This document shows, one piece after another, positions 25,009 to 31,576 of a stretch of 50,853 nucleotides of DNA. Below the pieces are notes generated by a model. That model saw only the letters and a program-made list of their open reading frames with translations, had not been told where the DNA came from and did no database searches. The translations under genes and the position numbers were made by a program. Origin of the DNA: Chloroflexota bacterium (lineage in GTDB: Bacteria > Chloroflexota > Anaerolineae > JAAYEA01); contig JAIOAV010000009.1 in the NCBI GenBank assembly GCA_019873665.1, positions 4,451-55,303 of the forward strand. Direction: 5' to 3'. Position 1 is the stretch's first letter. Each line of letters begins with the position of its first letter.

Positions 25009-26067
25009 TTGAGCGAGAAGCCAAAACCGATCCGCATCATCAACAGCGTCGCGCCCATCCGCGTCTGTGATAACGGTGGTTGGACTGACACGTGGTTCGC
25101 CGAGCACGGCAAGGTGTTCAACATCGGCGTCTATCCGTATGTCGAGGTGCAGGTGGAGGTGTTTCCCCGCGAAGCGCAGCCAGATCGGATTGTGCTTTTT
25201 GCGGAGAACTACGGGCAGCGCTATGTGGTTCATCCAGACGCGCCCACCTTTGAGAAGCACCCACTGCTGGAGGCAGCCATCCAGTATATGCGCGTGCCCA
25301 AGAACGTTGCGCTGCAGATATCAATCTACTCCGAGGCTCCTGCGGGCTGCTCCACCGGCACATCGGCGGCGGTGAGCGTGGCGCTCATCGGCGCCCTCGA
25401 CTGCCTGACGCCAGGACGGATGACGCCGCACGAGGTGGCCGCAGCGGCGCACGCCGTGGAGGTGCAGCTCCTGAAACAACAGAGTGGCATCCAGGATCAG
25501 CTCTGCTCCGCCTACGGCGGCATCAACTTTATTGACATGCACCACTACCCCCACGCCACCGTCTCGCAGATCCAGGTGCCCAACAGCGTCTGGTGGGAGC
25601 TGGAGCGGCGGCTGGCGCTGGTCTTTCTCGGCAAGTCGCACTCTTCGTCGGCGGTGCACGAGATGGTCATCCGCGATCTGGAAGACGCCGGACCGAGCTC
25701 GCCTCGGCTGGAGGCGTTGCGGCAGACCGCCGTTATGGCGCGAGATGCCGTGTATGCCGGCGATTTCGTGGCGCTGGGACGCTCCATGATCCTGAATACC
25801 GAGGCGCAAGGGGATCTACATCCTGATCTGATTTCGGCGGATGCGCGCCAGTTGATCGAGATCGCGCGGAGGGGCGGTGCGCTCGGCTGGAAGGTGAATG
25901 GCGCGGGCGGCGAGGGAGGCTCGATCACGCTTCTCTGCGGTGCGCTCTCCAGCGAAAAGCGCGCCCTGATTCGGGAAATCGAGGAGGCGAACCCTCTCTT
26001 TCGCAACATCCCCATCTATCTGAGCCGCTTTGGGTTGCGGCAGTGGGAGCAGCAGATCACGTCGTAG
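25009..26067 (+). CDS. GHMP superfamily sugar kinase (heptose/fucose kinase-like)
   Basis: A 352-residue ATP-dependent small-molecule kinase. The N-terminal SVAPIRVCDNGGWTDT resembles the R-x(3)-GG-x-TD substrate motif of D-glycero-D-manno-heptose 7-phosphate kinase (HddA), fucokinase and arabinokinase relatives. The GHMP ATP loop is EAPAGCSTGTSAAVSVAL (about residues 109-126). The third motif is KVNGAGGEGGSITLL. It probably phosphorylates C1 of a free sugar for salvage into a nucleotide sugar or for catabolism. Start is TTG 25009, preceded by AAAGGAGG at eight bases; the upstream ATG at 24967 overlaps the -10 box and cannot be used. Confidence 0.88.
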   Translation: MSEKPKPIRIINSVAPIRVCDNGGWTDTWFAEHGKVFNIGVYPYVEVQVEVFPREAQPDRIVLFAENYGQRYVVHPDAPTFEKHPLLEAAIQYMRVPKNVALQISIYSEAPAGCSTGTSAAVSVALIGALDCLTPGRMTPHEVAAAAHAVEVQLLKQQSGIQDQLCSAYGGINFIDMHHYPHATVSQIQVPNSVWWELERRLALVFLGKSHSSSAVHEMVIRDLEDAGPSSPRLEALRQTAVMARDAVYAGDFVALGRSMILNTEAQGDLHPDLISADARQLIEIARRGGALGWKVNGAGGEGGSITLLCGALSSEKRALIREIEEANPLFRNIPIYLSRFGLRQWEQQITS

Positions 26068-26128
26068 CGCGGGAGCGCGGGTCCGGTGGCGCCGGCGTGC
26101 TGGCTGCTTGGCGCGATGCTGGACTGAT

Positions 26129-26157
26129 TTGCTAATCTGCCCAGGTTATGCTACTAT
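26129..26157 (+). promoter_or_regulatory. promoter of the methionine adenosyltransferase gene
   Basis: TTGCTA (26129-26134), 17 bp spacer, TACTAT (26152-26157). It implies a leader of about 170 bases. A second candidate, perfect TTGACA (26277-26282) with a poor TATTCC (26300-26305), lies closer to the gene. Confidence 0.6.
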
Positions 26158-26163
26158 ATCTCC

Positions 26164-26335
26164 TTGCTGCGCCACGGCGGGCTATCTTGTCGCGTCATGC
26201 CGCCTGTGGGACCGCAGGGGTGACAATCGCCTCGGACCAGAGTGCCGCAAAGCTGACGCATTGCTCAACCGATCGTTTGACAGAATCGGGAAAAGGGTGT
26301 ATTCCTACACGTCAACATATACAGGAGAGGGGCCC
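26164..26335 (+). promoter_or_regulatory. structured 5' leader of the methionine adenosyltransferase gene
   Basis: Contains a 9 bp bulged stem: CCACGGCGG (26172-26180) with CCGCC-T-GTGG (26200-26209). Its loop includes GCGTCA (26192-26197), able to pair with TGACGC (26254-26259) as a pseudoknot. A small hairpin GTGTA-TTCC-TACAC lies at 26297-26310. No known SAM-I, SAM-II or SAM-IV consensus could be matched. A regulatory RNA sensing methionine or SAM is possible but unproven. Confidence 0.4.
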
Positions 26336-27523
26336 ATGAAGCGTAACATCGTGGTGACCGAGGCGACTGGCGTCGGCATCGAGCAATATCCGGTCGAAAT
26401 CGTGGAAAGAAAAGGCATCGGCCACCCGGATAGCATTTGCGATGGGATTGCCGAACGCATCTCGGTTGAATACACACGGTGGTGTCTGGAGAATCTGGGC
26501 GCGCAGTTACATCACAACTTTGACAAGGTGCAACTTGTCGCCGGCGATACGCAGGTGGGTTTTGGTGGTGGCAAGATGCTCAAGCCGATCCACATCCAGA
26601 TCGCCGGGCGGGCCACGCCCTGTGCGCCGGATGGCACCGTTGTGCCGATTGATCTGATCGCTATCGAGGCCGCCAAAGCGCATATCCGCGAGACGATGCG
26701 CTATCTCAACCCGGATAAGCATTGCGTCGTGGATAGCTTTGCCGGGCGCGGCGCCAGCGAGTTGATCCACGTGGTGGAAGAGATCACCGCCAACGATACC
26801 TCCTTTGGTGTGGCGCACTGGCCGCGTTCCGGTCTGGAGCATGTCGTCTATGAGACGGCGCAGTACATCAACTATGAGCTGATCAACCAGTTCCCAATCG
26901 GCGAGGATGTGAAGGTGATGGGTGCGCGCCACAAGGATGAGATTATCCTGACATGCGCCATCCCCTTTATTGCCAGCCAGATTCAGGACATGAACGAATA
27001 TCGCGAGGCCAAGGGCGCAGTGTGGGAGGCGGTGCAATACTACGCCAGTAAGCTCGACCCGCGCCACATGCGCGTGGATGTGAACACCGCCGACGACGAG
27101 GCGGCGGGCGCGATCTACCTAACGCTGACCGGCACCAGCGCCGAATGCGGCGATGATGGCTCGGTGGGTCGGGGCAACCGTGTGACTGGCGTGATCACGC
27201 CCTTCCGCTCCGCGTCGCTGGAGGCCGCTGCTGGCAAGAACCCGATCAGCCACGTCGGCAAGGTCTATAACGTACTCGCGCTTCTCACGGCGCGCGACAT
27301 AATCGAAAAGGTGCCGGCGGTGAAGGAGGTGCAGGTCTATATCCTGAGCCAGATCGGCAAGCCACTCGATCAGCCGTTGGTCGCCACGGCCTCCGTCCGC
27401 ACTGCCACCGGCAACCTCTCGCCATCGGTGGCGGCGGATGTCGAGGCGGTGCTGGATGCTAACCTGGCCGATATGGGCCGCGTGCGTCGGGTTCTGGCGA
27501 ATCGCGAGATCACGCTGTACTGA
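26336..27523 (+). CDS. mat: archaeal-type S-adenosylmethionine synthetase
   Basis: A 395-residue methionine adenosyltransferase of the archaeal type (PF01941, COG1812), which makes SAM from methionine and ATP. Landmarks: ERKGIGHPDSICDGIAER near the N-terminus, LVAGDTQVGFGGGKM, CGDDGSVGRGNRVTGVITPFR and the C-terminal LSQIGKPLDQP. This family is near-universal in archaea and rarer in bacteria, which usually carry MetK; sequence and length match the archaeal form with no gaps. ATG 26336 follows AGGAGAGGGG. A long structured leader precedes it and a strong terminator follows, so it is a single-gene transcript. It supplies SAM for the many methyltransfer functions of the cell. Confidence 0.95.
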   Translation: MKRNIVVTEATGVGIEQYPVEIVERKGIGHPDSICDGIAERISVEYTRWCLENLGAQLHHNFDKVQLVAGDTQVGFGGGKMLKPIHIQIAGRATPCAPDGTVVPIDLIAIEAAKAHIRETMRYLNPDKHCVVDSFAGRGASELIHVVEEITANDTSFGVAHWPRSGLEHVVYETAQYINYELINQFPIGEDVKVMGARHKDEIILTCAIPFIASQIQDMNEYREAKGAVWEAVQYYASKLDPRHMRVDVNTADDEAAGAIYLTLTGTSAECGDDGSVGRGNRVTGVITPFRSASLEAAAGKNPISHVGKVYNVLALLTARDIIEKVPAVKEVQVYILSQIGKPLDQPLVATASVRTATGNLSPSVAADVEAVLDANLADMGRVRRVLANREITLY

Positions 27524-27559
27524 GCCGGGGTGATATAGCCGACCCTATGGTGCCTGCCA

Positions 27560-27590
27560 AGAGGGAGCGAGATGTCGCTCCCTCTTTTTG
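27560..27590 (+). terminator. Rho-independent terminator after the methionine adenosyltransferase gene
   Basis: Perfect 11 bp stem AGAGGGAGCGA (27560-27570) and TCGCTCCCTCT (27575-27585), loop GATG, followed by TTTTTG. Confidence 0.93.
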
Positions 27591-27649
27591 TTTGGCCGCG
27601 CAACCACATAGCGATGGGTGCGTATAGCAGACGGCACGAAGCGGTACTC

Positions 27650-27678
27650 TTGCTGATCGCGCCTTTCTGTGCCATACT
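27650..27678 (+). promoter_or_regulatory. promoter of the ABC exporter operon
   Basis: TTGCTG (27650-27655), 17 bp spacer, CATACT (27673-27678). The first gene starts at 27699, giving a short leader. Confidence 0.6.
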
Positions 27679-27698
27679 CTGGTCAAGGAAGTGACAGG

Positions 27699-28616
27699 AT
27701 GAACGAGAATGTCATCGAGACCCATGGCCTGACGGTCTACTATGGGCGCCACCGGGGCATCCTGGACGTGGACTTGCAGGTGCATCGCGGGGAGGTGTTT
27801 GGCTTTCTGGGGCCGAACGGCGCGGGCAAGACCACAACCATGCGCGCTCTGCTAGATATCATTCACCCTTCGCGCGGGCGAGCGGCCATCTTTGGCCTGG
27901 ATTGCCAGCGGGACGGCGTCGCCATCCGCCGGCGGATCGGCTATGTGCCGGGCGAGCTGGCGTTCTATCCGACGCTGACCGGGCATCAGTATCTAGATCA
28001 GATCGAGCTGCTGCGCGGACAACGGAGCGACCCCGCCTATCGCCGCGAGCTGTTGGAACGGCTGGCGTTGGACACGAGCCGTCGTACCCGCGAGTATTCG
28101 TCCGGCAACAGGAAGAAGCTGGGACTGGTTGCGGCACTCATGTGCAAGCCGGATCTGCTCATCCTGGACGAGCCGACCGGTGGGCTGGATCCGCTGGTGG
28201 AGCAGACGGTGCTGCAACTGGTGCGCGAGGCACGCCAGGAGGGGCGGACAGTGTTCTTTTCCTCGCACATCCTCTCTGAGGTGCAGGCAGTATGCGATCG
28301 TGTGGGGATCATCCGCGAAGGGTGCCTGATCGCCGTGGAACGGGTGGACAAGCTGACCGCGCAGCCGTTCTATCGCCTGCGCCTGTCCTTTGCCGAGCTG
28401 CCTGAGCCGGAGGCGTTCAACATCCCTGGCGTCGTTGAGGTGCACCGCGCGGATCACACGGTGCGACTGGAGGTGCGCGATAACCTGCCGGACGTGATGC
28501 AGGTGGCGGCGCGCTATGGCATCACCGACATCGAGACACAACCGATAACGCTGGAAGAAGTCTTCCTGGCGTACTATGGGAACGGAGGGCAGAACCATGC
28601 TGCGGGTAATGCGTAA
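27699..28616 (+). CDS. ABC transporter ATP-binding protein (ABC-2 exporter)
   Basis: A 305-residue ATPase with Walker A GPNGAGKTT (about residue 41), Q-loop region YVPGELAFYP, signature YSSGNRKKLGL (a degenerate LSGGQ), Walker B LLILDEPTGGLDP and H-switch FSSHIL. A C-terminal domain of about 80 residues follows, as in exporters of the CcmA/YhaQ type. ATG 27699 is used because the upstream ATG at 27669 overlaps the -10 box. Its 3' end overlaps the permease start by 20 bp, so the products form one complex. Cargo unknown; such pairs often act in antibiotic or lipid export. Confidence 0.92.
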   Translation: MNENVIETHGLTVYYGRHRGILDVDLQVHRGEVFGFLGPNGAGKTTTMRALLDIIHPSRGRAAIFGLDCQRDGVAIRRRIGYVPGELAFYPTLTGHQYLDQIELLRGQRSDPAYRRELLERLALDTSRRTREYSSGNRKKLGLVAALMCKPDLLILDEPTGGLDPLVEQTVLQLVREARQEGRTVFFSSHILSEVQAVCDRVGIIREGCLIAVERVDKLTAQPFYRLRLSFAELPEPEAFNIPGVVEVHRADHTVRLEVRDNLPDVMQVAARYGITDIETQPITLEEVFLAYYGNGGQNHAAGNA

Positions 28617-29427
28617 AGAACTGCGTGGGCTGCGAGGGGCGGTCATCGGCTGGGGTGTAGGTACGGCGCTCTGGGCCTTCTGGGTGATCTTTCTTTTTCC
28701 CTCGATGGCGACCCAGATGGCCGAGTTCGAGCTGCCCGATTTCTACAAGGCGTTTGGCGACTGGGGCAATATTGGCACGCTGGAGGGTTGGCTATCGGCA
28801 GAAGTGTTCTCCATCCTCGTGCCGATCGTGTTGGGCTTGTTCGCCATTATCGCGGGAAGCGGCGCGCTGGCCGGCGAGGAGGATGCCGGCACGATGGAGA
28901 TGATGCTGGCCATGCCGCTGGCAAGATGGCAGATCGTCGTGGCGAAGGCCGCCGCGCTCACCATCGCGATTGTGCTGGTCTTTGGCATTCTCGCTGCCAG
29001 CATGTGGGGTGGCCTGCAGATGATCGCGGATCAGGTTACGCTGACGGTAACGGTGGCCGATGGACTGCGCGCCACTGTGGCCGGCGTGCCGGTGATCTTT
29101 TTCTTCACCATGTTTGCTCTCTGGCTGGGGAGCTACCTGCCAACGCGTCGCCATGCACTGTCGCTCGCCGGAGCCGTGCTGATGGTCAGCTATCTGGTGA
29201 ACAACCTGAGCGCCCTGCTGGACTCGCTCAAGCCGCTTCAGCCCTATTCGCCGTTGTACTATTATCCCAGCGGCAAAGCGCTGACAGAGCCGCTGAATGG
29301 CGAATATATGGCGTTGATGATCGTCCTAGGGCTCGTGTTTTTGGGATTGGCGGTGCTCTCCTTTGAGCGGCGCAACGTTACCGTGGGCGCGTGGCCGTGG
29401 CAGCGCCCGTGCGTGCCATCTACATGA
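28597..29427 (+). CDS. ABC-2 family permease
   Basis: A 276-residue membrane protein with about six hydrophobic segments (GWGVGTALWAFWVIFLF, then IVLGLFAIIAGSGALAG, AAALTIAIVLVFGILAASM, VIFFFTMFALWLGSYL, LSLAGAVLMVSYLV and MALMIVLGLVFLGLAVLSF). The cytoplasmic EEDAGTMEMMLAMPLAR motif after the second segment is the typical ABC-2 coupling helix region. ATG 28597 follows GGAGGGC and lies inside the ATPase gene, indicating translational coupling. Confidence 0.9.
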   Translation: MLRVMRKELRGLRGAVIGWGVGTALWAFWVIFLFPSMATQMAEFELPDFYKAFGDWGNIGTLEGWLSAEVFSILVPIVLGLFAIIAGSGALAGEEDAGTMEMMLAMPLARWQIVVAKAAALTIAIVLVFGILAASMWGGLQMIADQVTLTVTVADGLRATVAGVPVIFFFTMFALWLGSYLPTRRHALSLAGAVLMVSYLVNNLSALLDSLKPLQPYSPLYYYPSGKALTEPLNGEYMALMIVLGLVFLGLAVLSFERRNVTVGAWPWQRPCVPST

Positions 29428-29534
29428 GAGCAGCTCGCGGCATGGGCCGCAGACAGGTCTGCGTGAATCGCAAGAAGCGCGCCTGCGCGCAGGTTCGGCT
29501 CAAGAGGTAACATCTCGCGAAGAGGAGGCGTGTG

Positions 29535-30119
29535 ATGGGGAAGGACTTTAGGCACTATCGGGCGCTTGCCACACAGCTCGCCAAACGTGTGGATCCGCAG
29601 ACGACCGAGGCAATTCTGGCAGGTATGGACTATGTGAGAAGCAGCTCCCCACCCGAGCAGAAGGTCGCTTGGGCGCGTGAGATGATGCGGCGGATGGATG
29701 CCGCGCTGGACCCGCAGACATGCATCCAGGTTCGCGAGGCGTGTGCATGTGTGCTCTCCAACGAGCAATCTATCTATGCTCGCACGTTCCGGAAGCTGCG
29801 CAAGCTCTACGCGAATGACGACGAGTATCTGGATGAGGTGGTGCGGTACCTGAACTCCACAAAGCCGCTGCGTCGCTGCGGAGAGGTCAGCCGCGAGGGG
29901 GATATCCTCTACTCGGTCATCGCACGCGGCGATTGCGCCTGCCCCGTATTGCACGGAGGCCTGCGCGAGCCGATCTCTGTGACGTGGTGCCACTGCTCCA
30001 AAGGGAGCCTGCTCAGCGTGTATCGGTGGGTTTTCCCCGACAGGACATGTGAGATGGAGATCGTACGCACCGTCGCCACCGGCGCAGACGAGTGCCGCTT
30101 TGCGACCACCTTCCGCTGA
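29535..30119 (+). CDS. conserved cysteine-rich protein of unknown function
   Basis: A 194-residue soluble protein with nine or so cysteines. The C-terminal third reads VTWCHCSKGSLLSVYRWVF, then CEMEIVRTVATGADECRFA. This W-C-x-C-S...G-x-x-x-C-x-F layout recalls the C-terminal half of V4R-like or ATC-hydrolase-type small-molecule-binding domains found mostly in anaerobes. I cannot assign a function. Helical N-terminal region with paired Cys (TCIQVREACACVLS). ATG 29535 follows AGAGGAGG by six bases; the GTG at 29532 is less well spaced. Its last 211 bases are antisense to the C-terminal extension of the next, convergent gene. Confidence 0.75.
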   Translation: MGKDFRHYRALATQLAKRVDPQTTEAILAGMDYVRSSSPPEQKVAWAREMMRRMDAALDPQTCIQVREACACVLSNEQSIYARTFRKLRKLYANDDEYLDEVVRYLNSTKPLRRCGEVSREGDILYSVIARGDCACPVLHGGLREPISVTWCHCSKGSLLSVYRWVFPDRTCEMEIVRTVATGADECRFATTFR

Positions 30120-31135
30120 GCGAGTCGGCCCGCGGACGCCGGCACGGCGATGGTGCACTGCCCTGCCGCGGCGCGATAGGCGGCCTCCATGATCTGGCTC
30201 GTCTTGAGCCCGTCCTCGCCGGAGCAGACTAGCAGCGCACCGTGGTCCATGGCGGCAACGAGGTTCTCGACCAGCTCCCAGTGTGTGATGGCGGGCCGCG
30301 GCAGGTCAAAGGCGCTGACCAGCGTTTGCCCCTGGTAGAGCTCCAGGTGGCCGCCCTCGAGCGGGCGCGCCAGCATCTTGCCCGCCGTGCCATAGATCTC
30401 GAACTCGTCGGTGCTGCTGCCGACATTCCAGTTGAAGTTGGCGACCGCCTGCACGCCGCTCGCCAGCTCCAGCGCCAACGCCACCGCGTCCTCCACTGCA
30501 TAGCCGGCGTGCAACGTGCCGGAGAACCCCGCGACACGCGCCACATCGCCCAAGAGGTACACTAGCACGTCCAGCCGGTGGCTGCCCACATCGAACATCA
30601 CGCCGCCGCCCGCGATGGCGGCATCGGCGCGCCACTCTTTGGGCGCGAGCGGGTCGGCGGGGTTGTAGTAGCTCGTCAGGTTGATGCGCGCCAGCATCGG
30701 CTCGCCGATCGCGTCCTCCTGCAAGAGCTGGCGCATCTTTTGCACGACCGGGTACGTCCGGCGGTAGTAGGCGATGGCGAGCTTGACGCCGCTCGCGTCA
30801 CACGCCGCGATCATGTCCCGGCACTCTGCCACGTTCATCGCCATCGGCTTTTCGCAGAGCACGTGCTTGCTCGCTGCCGCCGCCAGCAACGTGTAGTGGT
30901 GGTGGGTATCCACCGGCGTCGCCACATAGACCGCGTTCACTTCCGGGTCGGCCAGAAGCTCCTCCGCCGTGCCGTACCAGCGCTTGGCGCCATGTCGCCG
31001 TGCAAAGTCCTCGGCCTTGGCCACATCTCGCCGCATCACTGCGATCAGCTCCGAGCCCGGGACACCATACAGCGCCGGCCCGCCCTTCTTCTCGGCGACA
31101 TCTCCACAGCCGATGATCCCCCATCCCAGTACCAT
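29909..31135 (-). CDS. Gfo/Idh/MocA family oxidoreductase with unusual C-terminal extension
   Basis: A 408-residue NAD(P)-dependent oxidoreductase acting on a sugar or cyclitol. The N-terminal Rossmann motif is GWGIIGCGDVAEKKGG; the EKP active-site motif is VLCEKPMAM (about residues 95-103); the catalytic region is GGGVMFDVGSHRLD. Members are usually 330-360 residues and would end near IAVPASAGR. Here the frame continues for about 70 more residues of no recognisable fold, entirely antisense to the neighbouring Cys-rich gene. A lost stop codon or small frameshift is likely. ATG 31135 follows GGGGGGGA; longer upstream sequence is leader. Promoter at 31248-31276. Confidence 0.87.
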   Translation of the reverse strand: MVLGWGIIGCGDVAEKKGGPALYGVPGSELIAVMRRDVAKAEDFARRHGAKRWYGTAEELLADPEVNAVYVATPVDTHHHYTLLAAAASKHVLCEKPMAMNVAECRDMIAACDASGVKLAIAYYRRTYPVVQKMRQLLQEDAIGEPMLARINLTSYYNPADPLAPKEWRADAAIAGGGVMFDVGSHRLDVLVYLLGDVARVAGFSGTLHAGYAVEDAVALALELASGVQAVANFNWNVGSSTDEFEIYGTAGKMLARPLEGGHLELYQGQTLVSAFDLPRPAITHWELVENLVAAMDHGALLVCSGEDGLKTSQIMEAAYRAAAGQCTIAVPASAGRLAQRKVVAKRHSSAPVATVRTISISHVLSGKTHRYTLSRLPLEQWHHVTEIGSRRPPCNTGQAQSPRAMTE

Positions 31136-31247
31136 GTTACTTGTCCCCCCCGCACCAGACGCTACGACACCGCGCAGACACTGGCCGCCCTCACGCTCTT
31201 CCGTGTTTGGCACCACATAACTATCCACCGACCTCTATCGTGCCCAC

Positions 31248-31276
31248 AATATACCGGATATGCGCCGGAGCGCCAA
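31248..31276 (-). promoter_or_regulatory. promoter of the oxidoreductase gene
   Basis: Minus-strand reading: TTGGCG (31271-31276), 17 bp spacer, TATATT (31248-31253). Leader about 105 bases. Confidence 0.68.
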
Positions 31277-31357
31277 AAGCAATACCTCTCGCGAGAAGGC
31301 GCACATCAAGGCCAGTTGCCACATGCAGGCCGGCAGTTGCAGCGTGTGGCGGTTATT

Positions 31358-31403
31358 GCCACAGGTGGGGGGGGCGCGGACAGCGAGCCCCACCTGTAGT
31401 GGC
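31358..31403. repeat. long inverted repeat in the divergent control region
   Basis: GCCAC-AGGTGGGG (31358-31370) pairs with CCCCACCT (31388-31395) and GTGGC (31399-31403) with a 3-base bulge, 13 bp in all, around a 17-base G-rich loop. No T-tract follows on either strand, so an operator or RNA structure is more likely than a terminator. Confidence 0.6.
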
Positions 31404-31471
31404 TTATGAACAAAGTGTCATCAAGCGCATGGTCAGCACAGCCCTTTTTTCATCTGTTTTTCATCTTGATG

Positions 31472-31480
31472 TGCTATCAT
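31472..31480 (+). promoter_or_regulatory. extended -10 element for the DUF11 gene
   Basis: TGC-TATCAT (31472-31480) forms an extended -10. No good -35 is seen 17 bp upstream. It would leave a leader of about 90 bases before ATG 31577. Confidence 0.35.
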
Positions 31481-31576
31481 GGGATTATGAAACGCTTGTC
31501 TCGTGCCCCGGACTCGTTGCCCCTCAGCGGCCGGATTGTCTCGCCGCGCTCATCAGTTACCACTTTGGGAGGCTGT

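Larger units (their letters stand above)
31136..31576. other. 441 bp divergent control region
   Basis: No gene is seen. It carries the minus-strand promoter at 31248-31276, a long inverted repeat at 31358-31403, a T-rich stretch and an extended -10 box at 31472-31480 for the plus-strand surface-protein gene. Confidence 0.6.

Noticed and set aside
26164-26335. known SAM-I/SAM-IV or c-di-GMP riboswitch
   Set aside because: CGCAAAGC at 26246-26253 resembles part of the GEMM core, but the flanking conserved stems and partner motifs are missing, and no SAM-class core was found by eye.
31406-31576. upstream start for the DUF11 protein at 31406
   Set aside because: It would put 57 residues ahead of a clear signal peptide and spans the extended -10 box; ATG 31577 with GGGAGG fits better.
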